From: Paraburkholderia sp. BL10I2N1
GTDB lineage: Bacteria > Pseudomonadota > Gammaproteobacteria > Burkholderiales > Burkholderiaceae
Assembly (NCBI RefSeq): GCF_004361815.1
Contig: NZ_SNWA01000001.1
Location: forward strand, 1,116,001 to 1,180,000
Direction: 5' to 3'
Length of the DNA: 64,000 nucleotides
The notes under the pieces were generated by a model that searched no databases, was not told where the DNA came from, and saw only the letters and a program-made list of their open reading frames with translations. The position numbers and the translations under genes are program-made. Positions 1-8,051 of the stretch are shown here, piece after piece. Every line of letters starts with the position of its first letter. Position 1 is the first letter of the stretch.

Positions 1-606
1 CGCGTTCTCCCACACGTAGACCGGCATCGCTGCGCCCGCCGAAACCGCTTCGGCAGACGACACAGCACGCGCTGGCATCCGCGGCGCGCCGTAGCGGTCT
101 GCGAGCGCCGCGCGCAGGTCGTTCGCCGTGAGCTCGTCGACGACGAACGAGATCTCGTACAGGCGGAACGACGTTTCTCCGGCCGCCCGTGCGAAGCGCA
201 GCACGTGATCCTGCGCCGGCGCGCCATCGACGACCGCGCGCGACAGTTGCCAACTCTCGTCCGACCGGTGCGCCCAACGGCAGGCGACGGTGAGACTGTT
301 GTCCGTCTTCAAGCCCATGCCGAGCGCGCCCGCCATCACGTCAGTCTCGCAGACCGGCACGCTGCCGGGCGGGGTCGCGCGGACCGGCTGGTTGGCGCGA
401 AACGAATCGAGCGTAATGCCAAGCGGAATTCCGCGAAATGCGAAGGGCTCGTCCTTGATGCGCTTGCGCGCATCCAGCATCGCGGACTTCGCCGGGCTTC
501 GATGGGACTTCGCCGGAGGCTCCGGCTCATGAGCGCTCGAGAGGGTCGCGACGCACAAGATCCCCGCGAGCAGCAGAGCGATACGGACGGACAGTCGGGT
601 GTTCAT
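1..606 (-). CDS. exported protein of unknown function (3' end beyond window)
   Basis: Reading leftward from the ATG at 606 the frame stays open for 202 codons to the window edge, so the C-terminus lies outside. The N-terminus (MNTRLSVRIALLLAGILCVA) looks like a Sec signal peptide with likely cleavage after SSAHA-type residues near position 26. It is followed by a Lys/Pro/Ser-rich linker and a domain beginning FAFRGIPLGITLDSF. Such FRGIPLG openings occur in small Burkholderiaceae periplasmic proteins of unknown role. Three bases separate it from the stop of the next upstream gene on the same strand, so the two are probably co-transcribed. No catalytic motif was recognised. The frame and signal peptide are clear; the function is unknown. 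Confidence 0.7.
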   Translation of the reverse strand, partial: MNTRLSVRIALLLAGILCVATLSSAHEPEPPAKSHRSPAKSAMLDARKRIKDEPFAFRGIPLGITLDSFRANQPVRATPPGSVPVCETDVMAGALGMGLKTDNSLTVACRWAHRSDESWQLSRAVVDGAPAQDHVLRFARAAGETSFRLYEISFVVDELTANDLRAALADRYGAPRMPARAVSSAEAVSAGAAMPVYVWENA

Positions 607-609
607 CGT

Positions 610-816
610 TCAGTCGATGGCTGCTGCGCACGCATCGAACGGCACCGCTGCGGCGTGGCCCACCACGGGCACGATTTTCAGCGTGGCCGCGCTCAGGCGG
701 CACGGCAACGCGGCAACGGCGCAGCCGCCTAGCGGCAGCAGCGTCGCGCCAAGCGCCAGCCATGCGGCCATGCACGCGCATCGGTTGAGGGATTTTGCAA
801 ATCGCACGTCGCGCAC
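610..816 (-). CDS. small lipoprotein, DUF6726-like
   Basis: This short protein ends ALPCRLSAATLKIVPVVGHA...PFDACAAAID, a pattern I associate with DUF6726, a family of very small Burkholderiales lipoproteins. The hydrophobic segment AAWLALGATLLPLG leads into a GC lipobox, so the mature protein is a roughly 37-residue lipopeptide with two further Cys. The start is uncertain. A GTG at 816 gives 68 residues and a positively charged N-region (RDVRFAKSLNR); an ATG at 771 gives 53 residues without that region. I prefer 816 because a signal peptide needs the basic residues, although no strong ribosome binding site precedes either. It lies between two same-strand genes. Function unknown. Confidence 0.6.
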   Translation of the reverse strand: MRDVRFAKSLNRCACMAAWLALGATLLPLGGCAVAALPCRLSAATLKIVPVVGHAAAVPFDACAAAID

Positions 817-824
817 CGGTAATC

Positions 825-1007
825 TCAGGCCGTCGTATCGACGTGATTGCCGACAAGACCGGTCGGCAAGGTCGGCGCCGGCGTGCTGGATTCGGGGGTA
901 GTGGGTCGGGTAGCGGTCGTGCTTTCGCCCGACGGCTTCCCGGTTGGGCGTGTGGCCGGCTTCAGCGATGGAATGCTGGGCGCCTTGAAATTGCCTTGAA
1001 TGGTCAT
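825..1007 (-). CDS. 60-residue Pro/Thr/Ser-rich micro-protein
   Basis: The frame encodes 60 residues starting MTIQGNFKAPSIPSLKPATR and continues with a Pro-, Thr- and Ser-rich, apparently disordered stretch with no hydrophobic segment. A GAGG ribosome binding site lies six bases before the ATG, which supports translation. The next gene on this strand, a small lipoprotein, begins within about 10 bases of the stop. The three leftmost minus-strand genes therefore form a compact unit. No family was recognised. It could be a spurious frame in GC-rich DNA, but the binding site and spacing argue for a gene. Confidence 0.5.
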   Translation of the reverse strand: MTIQGNFKAPSIPSLKPATRPTGKPSGESTTATRPTTPESSTPAPTLPTGLVGNHVDTTA

Positions 1008-1194
1008 GGTAAGCCTCGCGTGTCACGTGTCGTTCAGAGGGAGCGCCGCGTACCGGGCATCCGCAGGTTCGCGGAAACCCATGTGGCAGCAGGAACGTAC
1101 TGCGTGACGAATCATCCCGCCCCGAGTGCGGGCGCGAAGCAGGAAGGAACGCGTGCTTTTCGCCGGTGCTTACGAGCCGTTTCGGGTAGCTCCC

Positions 1195-1242
1195 AAATCT
1201 TTCCCGGGAAGGATTTCGTACGACGATTGACGGAGCGTCGTA
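1195..1242. promoter_or_regulatory. two inverted repeats upstream of the two-component operon
   Basis: The gap 1008-1299 separates a divergent small gene from the response regulator gene. It contains a near-perfect 22-base palindrome at 1195-1216 (centre TTCCCGGGAA, outer arms AAATC/GATTT) and a second inverted repeat, TACGACG...CGTCGTA, at 1219-1225 and 1236-1242. They sit 58-105 bases before the regulator start codon. Two-component regulators often bind their own promoter, so these are candidate operators. That is inference from position and symmetry only. No confident -35/-10 pair was found, and the rest of the gap shows no gene. Confidence 0.4.
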
Positions 1243-1299
1243 AGTGTTGGTAAGGAAAACTGTTACCTCGAAATTCGCTCGCCGGTCTAGAATTTCGCG

Positions 1300-2037
1300 A
1301 TGAATCCACAGGTCCTAATCGTCGACGACGACCCGGTCGTACGCGATCTGCTTTGCCGCTTCCTGCAATCGAACGGGCTTGATGCATCCGTGCTGCATGA
1401 CGGCACCCATCTGCAGCGGCGGCTCGAACGCGAACGCCCGTCGGTCGTCGTGCTCGACATCATGATGCCGGACACCGACGGCCTGCGCGCGCTCACCGCG
1501 CTGCGCGCCGCGGGCGACGACATCCCGGTCATTTTCGTCACCGCGCGCGGCACGGTCGCGGATCGCATCGTCGGTCTGTCGCTCGGCGCCGACGATTATC
1601 TGACGAAGCCCTTCGACCCCCGCGAACTTCTGGCGCGCATCCATACCGTGCTGCGCCGGCGCGGGCCGGCCACGACAAGCGCACCGGAGGCCCGCAAGCG
1701 TTTCAGCTTCGGTCCGTTCGAACTCGACTTCACGACGCGCACCCTGCTGCGCGACGGCAACCGGCTCGCGTTGCGCGACAGCGAATTCGCGCTCCTGAAG
1801 ATCTTCGTCAACAATCCGTACAAGGTGCTCTCGCGTGTACTGATCCACGATCTCGTGCACCGCGACGACCTCGCCTTTCGCGATCGCAGTCTCGATGTGC
1901 CCATCTGGCGACTGCGCCGCGTGATCGAGGACGACCCGTCGAATCCGTGCTACGTGCAGACCGTGCGCGGCAAGGGCTATGTGTTCGTGCCCGACGCTGA
2001 AGGCACCTCGTTCGCCGAGGCCGCAATCGGCACATGA
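1300..2037 (+). CDS. OmpR/PhoB-family response regulator
   Basis: A 245-residue DNA-binding response regulator. The receiver domain (about 1-120) has the acidic pocket at D10-D11, the phosphoacceptor in VVVLDIMMPDTDG (D53) and the conserved lysine in LTKPFDP (K103). The C-terminal domain (about 138-235) is an OmpR-type winged helix, with FGPFELDFTTRTLLRDG at its start and VQTVRGKGYVFVP at the wing. It should be phosphorylated by the sensor kinase encoded next, whose ATG overlaps this gene's stop by four bases. No clear ribosome binding site precedes the ATG. The regulon and signal cannot be told from sequence. Confidence 0.93.
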   Translation: MNPQVLIVDDDPVVRDLLCRFLQSNGLDASVLHDGTHLQRRLERERPSVVVLDIMMPDTDGLRALTALRAAGDDIPVIFVTARGTVADRIVGLSLGADDYLTKPFDPRELLARIHTVLRRRGPATTSAPEARKRFSFGPFELDFTTRTLLRDGNRLALRDSEFALLKIFVNNPYKVLSRVLIHDLVHRDDLAFRDRSLDVPIWRLRRVIEDDPSNPCYVQTVRGKGYVFVPDAEGTSFAEAAIGT

Positions 2038-3305
2038 GGAATCCGCTGAACACGCTGTTCGGCAGGATGGCTCTACTGTCGGCAGCGGTGCTGCTCGCCA
2101 TCCAGGCGGGCTGGTTCGTGCTGATCGTGATGCAGCCGCCGCACCACGAGGTCGACGGTTTCGCGCGCGGCATTCTGCTCGTCCTGCAGGCCGCGAACGG
2201 CGAAGCGGTGAGCGGCGCCGATCTCGCGCCCGCAATGCGGGTGCATACGGTGCCGACGTGGAACATGCCTTCGACCGTGCATCTAAGCGAGCCTACCGAT
2301 CCGCCATTGATCGACCTGAGCCGCCACCTGCGCGCCAAACTGCCGCCCGGTAGCGAAATCGCCGTCGATGACGCCCGGCCGCCGCGTCTGTGGGTGCGCT
2401 ATCCGGGCAAATCGATGTGGATAGTCGTGCCCGTGGATATTCCGCCCCGGCCGCGCTTTCTGATCGAAACCGTCTCGATGTTGCTGGCGGCGCTGATCCT
2501 CTCGCTGCTGGTGGCGTGGCAGATGCAGCGGCCGCTGTCGCGCGTTGCGCGAGCGGCCCGTGCGTTCGGCTCGGGCGGCCGCCCCGTGCCGGTCACCGAA
2601 CAGGGCCCCCGCGAACTGCGCGACCTGATCGGCGCGTTCAACGACATGATGCGGCGCCTGAACGAAGCCGACGACGACCAGGCCGTGATGCTGGCCGGCG
2701 TCGCCCACGACCTGAAAGCGCCGCTGACCCGCCTCAAGCTGCGCGCGAGCGTGTCGATCGCCGAGCGCGAGCGGGCGGGCTTCATTCGCGACGTCGATTC
2801 GCTGTCCAACATCGTGCAGCAGTTCCTCGAGTTTGCCGGGCAATCCGTCGACAAGGGACCGCCCGTTGCCGTCGAGGCGTTTCTGCGTGAGCAGTTCCCG
2901 GCGACGGACAGCACGGACGCTCCGCTCTTTACGCTGAACCTGCATGCCGGGCCGGAGTTCACCTTGCCGCGCACACTGTTCGACCGGCTCGTCACGAACC
3001 TCGTCGACAATGCGCTCGAACACGGCGCACCGCCCGTCGAAATCGAAACGGCGCGCGACGGCAACCACTGGATCGTCGCCGTGCGCGATCACGGCCCCGG
3101 GATTCCGGAAGACCGGATCGCCGCGGCGATGAAGCCGTTCGTGCGGCTGGACGCCGCGCGCGGTGGCGAGGGACATTGCGGACTTGGACTCGCGATCGTC
3201 TCGCGTCTTGCGCACGACCGCGGCGGCCGCTGCGATGTAAGCAATCATCCGGGAGGTGGGTTGCGCGTGCAGATTGCATTGCCGATCGAGCACGGGCAGC
3301 GGTAG
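2034..3305 (+). CDS. membrane sensor histidine kinase
   Basis: A 423-residue EnvZ-like kinase, translationally coupled to the preceding regulator by an ATGA overlap. The layout is TM1 at about 11-33, a periplasmic sensor region of about 108 residues, TM2 at about 142-163, and HAMP at about 164-216. The dimerisation helix carries H225 in GVAHDLKAPLTRLKLR. The HATPase domain has an N-box (LVTNLVDNALEHG, about 320-331), a G1 box (RDHGPGIPE) and GHCGLGLAIV. All catalytic elements are present, so it should autophosphorylate on H225 and pass phosphate to D53 of the regulator. The sensor domain matches no family I recognise. Confidence 0.92.
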   Translation: MRNPLNTLFGRMALLSAAVLLAIQAGWFVLIVMQPPHHEVDGFARGILLVLQAANGEAVSGADLAPAMRVHTVPTWNMPSTVHLSEPTDPPLIDLSRHLRAKLPPGSEIAVDDARPPRLWVRYPGKSMWIVVPVDIPPRPRFLIETVSMLLAALILSLLVAWQMQRPLSRVARAARAFGSGGRPVPVTEQGPRELRDLIGAFNDMMRRLNEADDDQAVMLAGVAHDLKAPLTRLKLRASVSIAERERAGFIRDVDSLSNIVQQFLEFAGQSVDKGPPVAVEAFLREQFPATDSTDAPLFTLNLHAGPEFTLPRTLFDRLVTNLVDNALEHGAPPVEIETARDGNHWIVAVRDHGPGIPEDRIAAAMKPFVRLDAARGGEGHCGLGLAIVSRLAHDRGGRCDVSNHPGGGLRVQIALPIEHGQR

Positions 3306-3416
3306 GTGCAACGCCCGTGCGGACGGTGCATGCGCACCGCTTACGCCGCCTTACCGGAGGAGCGAGTCAGGCAATCGGACGACTATAGTCGCCCCTGGCT
3401 CTCTCGAGGCCACTTC

Positions 3417-3454
3417 GGCCCGCTCCTGCTTCCATGAGAGCGGGCCACTCTTTT
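3417..3454 (+). terminator. rho-independent terminator after the sensor kinase
   Basis: A perfect nine-base stem, GGCCCGCTC (3417-3425) with GAGCGGGCC (3438-3446) around a 12-base loop, is followed by ACTCTTTTT. It lies 111 bases after the kinase stop and ends the two-component transcript before the convergent phosphatase-like gene. Confidence 0.75.
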
Positions 3455-3503
3455 TGAGCGCCGCGCATCCGTCACGCTCCTGCCACGCTCCTGCCCTACG
3501 CGC

Positions 3504-4364
3504 TCAGACAACGAGTTTGTCGCGCAACGCATCGATGGTCTCCTGCGACAGCCCTAGACCTTGTGTCAGATAGTTCGCCATCGTGCCGTAGCTCGCCTGC
3601 ACCTGATCGAAGCCTGCCTGCAGAAAGCTCGCCTGTACGTTGAAAAGCGGTGCTTCGTTGGCAGCGACGGTATCGCCCTGCTGCGCGCGCACCGTATCGA
3701 GATTCGACTGGATCGACGCCGCCGCGACCGTGTTCGTCAAAAGATAGTCTTCCATGATCACGTCGAACGGCACGTTCGCGATGCTGAGCAACATGGCCGC
3801 TACCCAGCCGGTGGCGTCGGCGCCCGTCGCGTCGTGAAAAAGCTGCGCGCCCGGCGTGTTCGCAAGATCCGTCAACAACATGCGAAAACCTGCTCGCGGC
3901 GCGGCGCCGGTAACGTATGAGCGCTCCGTGCTTTCTTTCAGCGCGACTGCGTCGGCCGGCGTGGCGAACTGCGGGAGTTGCACGCTATCCGTGCCGGCAA
4001 TATTGATTGTCACGTACGTGGCGCGCAAAGGCAGCACGTCCGGCACGCTCGCAAGCTCTCCTGGCGTGCGCAGGTCGTACACGGCGACGATACCCAGGAC
4101 GTCCAGCGCGGCCTCGTCGGCGGCGCTCAACGCAAGCACATTCGAGCGGTAGAACATGCCACGCCGCACACGGTGGCCGTCGACGGTCGGATAGCCATCG
4201 CCGGTGCCCGCCACGTCGCGGAAATTGTCGACCGAGGCGAGACGCGGCGTCGCCACCATCTCGACCGGTCCGCCGCCACACGCGGTCAGCATCATGCTGC
4301 CGAACCCCGACATCAACACGATGCCGGCCGTTCCCCGCAGGAAGCTGCGGCGCATTTCGACCAT
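3504..4364 (-). CDS. tyrosine phosphatase-fold lipoprotein lacking catalytic Cys and Arg
   Basis: From the ATG at 4364 (AGGA about nine bases upstream) the product has 286 residues. It begins MVEMRRSFLRGTAGIVLMSG, a twin-arginine-like signal, and reaches a lipobox LTAC at C29, so it is probably an exported lipoprotein. The body resembles the tyrosine phosphatase family Y_phosphatase3: NFRDVAG, an RGMFYRS segment and VYDLRTPGE. At the active site, where that family has HC-x5-R (typically HCxAGKDRTGW), this protein reads HDATGADATGW (177-187). The nucleophile Cys is Asp178 and the phosphate-binding Arg is Ala184. It cannot use the normal mechanism and is probably a pseudophosphatase. The in-frame extension upstream to 4529 has no better start. 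Confidence 0.8.
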   Translation of the reverse strand: MVEMRRSFLRGTAGIVLMSGFGSMMLTACGGGPVEMVATPRLASVDNFRDVAGTGDGYPTVDGHRVRRGMFYRSNVLALSAADEAALDVLGIVAVYDLRTPGELASVPDVLPLRATYVTINIAGTDSVQLPQFATPADAVALKESTERSYVTGAAPRAGFRMLLTDLANTPGAQLFHDATGADATGWVAAMLLSIANVPFDVIMEDYLLTNTVAAASIQSNLDTVRAQQGDTVAANEAPLFNVQASFLQAGFDQVQASYGTMANYLTQGLGLSQETIDALRDKLVV

Positions 4365-4715
4365 GGGCTTCGGTCCTGAATCCGGGTAGCGCGATGCCAC
4401 ACGGGGCCTGGAAGGCAGGCGATCTTTCGCGATGAAATCCATTGAACGTTTCGGTAAGGGGCGGGGTAGCCGAAGGGATATCGAAGGGTGCGGATGATCC
4501 ACGTCGCGCCGGAGTGTAACGGGGGTCATAAACCACAGGGTTACAAGGTAGGGAACGGTAAGGATTGGAAAGTGCGTGCCGCCGCGCCGCCCATTGCAAC
4601 CGCAACCATCTTTTTATTCCGGCTGGCTCGCTGTATTACCGCGCCGTAAAATACGCACCAGTTTGCGGCGCGCGCCGCCCCCACGAACCACGCCACCGAA
4701 CAAAAAGGAGACCCG

Positions 4716-5984
4716 ATGCGGTCATTTCAATGGTTCACGGAGCTGACCACGCGCGAGCGCCGCACGCTATACGCCGGCTTCGGTGGCTATGCGGTCGATG
4801 CGTTCGACTTCATGATCTACTCGTTCCTGATCCCGACACTGATCGCCACGTGGGGCATGACGAAGAGCCAGGCGGGCATGATCGCGACCAGTTCGCTGAT
4901 TTCGTCGGCGATAGGCGGCTGGCTGGCCGGGATTCTTGCGGACCGTTACGGCCGTGTGCGCGTGCTGCAGTGGACCATCGCCACCTTTGCCGTGTTTACC
5001 TGCCTGTCCGGCTTTACGAACTCTTTCTGGCAATTGCTGACGACGCGGACGCTGCAGGGCATCGGCTTCGGCGGAGAGTGGTCGGTCGTGACGATCATGA
5101 TGGCGGAGACAATCCGCTCGCCGCAGCATCGTGCGAAAGCGGTCGGCACCGTGCAGAGCAGCTGGTCGTTCGGCTGGGCGGCCGCGGCGATCATCTACTG
5201 GGCTTCCTTCGCGTTGCTGCCGGAGCAGTACGCGTGGCGTGCGTGCTTCTGGGTCGGCCTGCTGCCTGCGCTGTGGATCATCTACATTCGCCGCAACGTG
5301 AGCGATCCGGAAATCTACGTCGCGACCCGCCGCGCCCGTGAAAGCGGCTTCGACACGTCGCACTTCCTCGAGATCTTCGCTTCCCCGCATCTGAAGACCA
5401 CGTTGCTCGGCAGCATCCTGTGCACGGGCATGCTCGGCGGCTATTACGCGATCACCACATGGCTGCCGACCTATCTGAAAACGGTGCGCCATCTTTCAGT
5501 GTTCAACACGAGCGGCTATCTGATCGTGCTGATCGCCGGCTCGTTCACCGGCTACATCGTCGGTGCGATCCTGTCGGACAGGATCGGGCGGCGCGCGTCG
5601 TTCATCCTGTTTGCGGTCGGCTCGTTCGTGCTCGGCATGGTCTACACGATGCTGCCCGTCACCGACGCCATGATGCTTGCGCTCGGTTTTCCGCTCGGCA
5701 TCGTGGTGCAGGGGATTTTCGCGGGCGTCGGCGCGTATCTGTCGGAGCTGTACCCGAACGCGATTCGCGGCTCCGGCCAGGGCTTCTGCTATAACCTGGG
5801 GCGTGGCCTCGGCTCGTTCTTCCCGATTCTGGTCGGCACCCTGTCGCAAACGATGACCCTTGTGAAAGCGATGGGCATCGTCGCCGGCTCGGGCTATCTG
5901 CTCGTGATCGTCGCCGCGCTGTGCCTGCCGGAGACGAAGGGCAAATCGCTTGCCGTGGCGTTGCCGACCTCGGCCGCTTCCTGA
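4716..5984 (+). CDS. MFS metabolite:proton symporter
   Basis: A 422-residue, 12-helix major facilitator. An ideal AAGGAG sits seven bases before the ATG. The MFS signature loop between TM2 and TM3 reads GGWLAGILADRYGRVRVLQ, with its degenerate copy SDRIGRRASF in the second half. Helix 1 carries GGYAVDAFDFMIYSF, typical of the sialate/aromatic-acid proton symporter branches. The following D-amino acid dehydrogenase-like gene starts 17 bases after the stop, so the substrate may be an amino or imino acid that the enzyme oxidises. Family placement is firm; the substrate is inference. Confidence 0.88.
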   Translation: MRSFQWFTELTTRERRTLYAGFGGYAVDAFDFMIYSFLIPTLIATWGMTKSQAGMIATSSLISSAIGGWLAGILADRYGRVRVLQWTIATFAVFTCLSGFTNSFWQLLTTRTLQGIGFGGEWSVVTIMMAETIRSPQHRAKAVGTVQSSWSFGWAAAAIIYWASFALLPEQYAWRACFWVGLLPALWIIYIRRNVSDPEIYVATRRARESGFDTSHFLEIFASPHLKTTLLGSILCTGMLGGYYAITTWLPTYLKTVRHLSVFNTSGYLIVLIAGSFTGYIVGAILSDRIGRRASFILFAVGSFVLGMVYTMLPVTDAMMLALGFPLGIVVQGIFAGVGAYLSELYPNAIRGSGQGFCYNLGRGLGSFFPILVGTLSQTMTLVKAMGIVAGSGYLLVIVAALCLPETKGKSLAVALPTSAAS

Positions 5985-6000
5985 AACCAGCATCACCGAA

Positions 6001-7269
6001 ATGAATACGATTGTTCTCGGCGCAGGCGTAATCGGCGTCGCTACCGCCTTCTATCTGCGCGAGCAGGGGTGCGACGTCACCGTCGTCGAACGCGAGCCCG
6101 ATGTTGCCCTGGCAACCAGTTTCGGCAACGCAGGGGTGATCGCGCCTGGGTACGTCACGCCATGGGCCGCGCCGGGCATGCCCACGAAAATCCTGAAGTA
6201 CCTGTTCAAGCCCGCGTCCCCGTTGATCTTCCGGCCCGCACTCGACCCGGCGCAGTGGCGCTGGATCGCGCGGTGGCTGCGCGAATGTGATCTCGCGCGG
6301 TTTCGCGTGAACAAGCAGCGGATGCAACGCATCGCGTACTACAGCCGTGCGTGTCTGCATCAATTCCGCGCCTGTTATCCGTTCGACTACGGGCGCAGCC
6401 AGGGTTATCTGCAGCTGTTCCGCAGTGAGTACGACGTCGAACTCGCGCAACCGGCGCTGGCCATCCTGCGTGACGCGGGTATCGCGCATCGCGAAGTCAG
6501 CGCACGGGAATGCGAGCAGATCGAGCCGGGGCTACGCTGGGCGCGCAACGCGCCGCTCGCGGGGCTCTATCTGCCCGACGACGAAGCCGGCGACTGCGCG
6601 CGCTTCACCCGCGAACTGCGCGCAATCTGCGAACGTAACGGCGTGAAGTTTCGCTTCGACACACGCGTGTCCGGTCTGGATGTGCAGGGTGGATCGGCGC
6701 GCGGAGTCCGCATCCACAGCGAGCGTGGCAGCGAGACACTGCCGGCGGGAGCGGTCGTCGTCGCGCTGGGTGTCGACAGTGCGGACCTGCTTGCGCCGCT
6801 TGGCGTGCGGGTGCCGCTCTATCCGGTGAAGGGCTATTCGGCCACGCTGCCTGTCACCGACGATCAGAAGGCACCCCACGCCGCACTGATGGACGAATCG
6901 CTGAAAACCGCGATCACGCGCTTTGGCCCAAACCTGCGCGTAGCGGGGACGGCGGAACTCGGCAACCGTCAGACGACACTGCGCGAACAGGCGCTGCAGA
7001 CGCTAATGAAGGTGCTCGACGACTGGTTTCCGCACGCGACGCAACCCTCGTCGGCGCAGTTCTGGGTGGGCCGCCGGCCGATGACACCCGATGGTGCGCC
7101 ACTGCTCGGTCCGAGCGGGATCGACGGGCTCTGGGTGAATCTTGGGCATGGGTCGACCGGATGGGCGATGTCGATGGGATCGGGGCGCGTAGTCGCCGAT
7201 CTCGTTACGCAGCGCACGCCGGAGATCGACCTCGACGGCTTGACGCTCGAACGCTATCGCCGCCGGTAG
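6001..7269 (+). CDS. D-amino acid dehydrogenase-like FAD oxidoreductase
   Basis: A 422-residue DadA/DAO-family enzyme. The ATG at 6001 puts the FAD-binding motif at the very N-terminus (MNTIVLGAGVIGVATAFYL), so a longer in-frame opening from 5950, which overlaps the transporter gene, is not used. The conserved SFGNAGVIAPGYVTPWAAPG and the C-terminal LGHGSTGWAMSMGSGR match DadA, which oxidises D-amino acids to 2-oxo acids and passes electrons to the respiratory chain. It is coupled to an MFS importer. No alanine racemase lies beside it, so it may be a paralogue for another D-amino acid, glycine derivative or imino acid rather than the housekeeping DadA. Confidence 0.85.
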   Translation: MNTIVLGAGVIGVATAFYLREQGCDVTVVEREPDVALATSFGNAGVIAPGYVTPWAAPGMPTKILKYLFKPASPLIFRPALDPAQWRWIARWLRECDLARFRVNKQRMQRIAYYSRACLHQFRACYPFDYGRSQGYLQLFRSEYDVELAQPALAILRDAGIAHREVSARECEQIEPGLRWARNAPLAGLYLPDDEAGDCARFTRELRAICERNGVKFRFDTRVSGLDVQGGSARGVRIHSERGSETLPAGAVVVALGVDSADLLAPLGVRVPLYPVKGYSATLPVTDDQKAPHAALMDESLKTAITRFGPNLRVAGTAELGNRQTTLREQALQTLMKVLDDWFPHATQPSSAQFWVGRRPMTPDGAPLLGPSGIDGLWVNLGHGSTGWAMSMGSGRVVADLVTQRTPEIDLDGLTLERYRRR

Positions 7270-7305
7270 AGTCATCAATCAAGCCGCCAGTGCGTCGCGC
7301 GCGCC

Positions 7306-7845
7306 TCAGACGAGTGGCACGCTTGCCAACGCGCTGTAACGGGCGCCATGCCGGGCAAGTGTGCTCGAGTACAGCACCAGAGATTCGAATCGCGCGGCCA
7401 GATCCGCAGACATCGGCGGCGCACCGTCGATTGCACGGGCCTCGCGGCCGAACCGCGCGAGGGTGATATGCGGCCGGAACGCACGGGCATCGACGGGCAG
7501 ATCGAGATCCAGCATCAGTGACCGGATCCGCCAGTCGAGCGCGACGAATTCATCCGACATCGCGAGCGTTGCCACGGTCAGACGCGGATGCGTCGCGTTC
7601 GGCCAGTGCTCGATTCGCGTGATGGCGGTAGCGCTCAGCGAGGTGGCGCTGGCCGCCAGACCTTCCGCGAGCGCTTCGCCCCGTTCCACCGACAGCGCGC
7701 CGATAAACGTCACCGTCAGATGCAGTTGCTCGTATGGCACGCGACGCGCCACGGGCGCGAGCGGCACGGTGGCGAGCGCGTCGCGCGTCGTCGCGTCAGG
7801 CGCGAGCGCGATGAAGCAGCGTTGCCAGCCTTCGGTCATGGGCAT
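7306..7845 (-). CDS. thpR: RNA 2',3'-cyclic phosphodiesterase
   Basis: A 179-residue member of the 2H phosphoesterase superfamily (LigT/ThpR). Both HxTx signatures are present: LHLTVTFIG (H42, T44) and FRPHITLARFG (H126, T128). The spacing is normal for the family. ThpR hydrolyses 2',3'-cyclic phosphate RNA ends to 2'-phosphates and can ligate tRNA halves in vitro. The gene is convergent with the dehydrogenase-like gene, 36 bases away. A second ATG two codons downstream is possible. It stands alone, with no obvious RNA-repair partner nearby. Confidence 0.9.
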   Translation of the reverse strand: MPMTEGWQRCFIALAPDATTRDALATVPLAPVARRVPYEQLHLTVTFIGALSVERGEALAEGLAASATSLSATAITRIEHWPNATHPRLTVATLAMSDEFVALDWRIRSLMLDLDLPVDARAFRPHITLARFGREARAIDGAPPMSADLAARFESLVLYSSTLARHGARYSALASVPLV

Positions 7846-7927
7846 CGTTCCCGTCGATAAAGCGGTGGATGGGCGTGCCTTACTGTAACCCGAACCGCTT
7901 CCGCGCGAGCCATGGCGCGACCGACGT

Positions 7928-7964
7928 AAAAAAGCCGGGTCGTCCTTAAGGACGCCCGGCTTTT
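7928..7964 (-). terminator. rho-independent terminator of gltBD
   Basis: The stem GCCGGG(T)CGTCC (7934-7945) pairs with GGACGCCCGGC (7950-7960) around the loop TTAA, with one bulged base. On the minus strand it is followed by seven T. It lies about 90 bases after the gltD stop and would also work weakly in the other direction. Confidence 0.8.
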
Positions 7965-8051
7965 GGGTACTGCCTTGTCGTCTCCACCTCTTCCTGCAAA
8001 CGTTCGCCGGCGCGTTTTATCGCTTACCGCAATCACGCGCCGGCGGGAGAC

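Noticed and set aside
7836..8036. 66-codon minus-strand frame between thpR and gltD
   Set aside because: It runs through the gltBD terminator and into thpR; no ribosome binding site or conserved motif.
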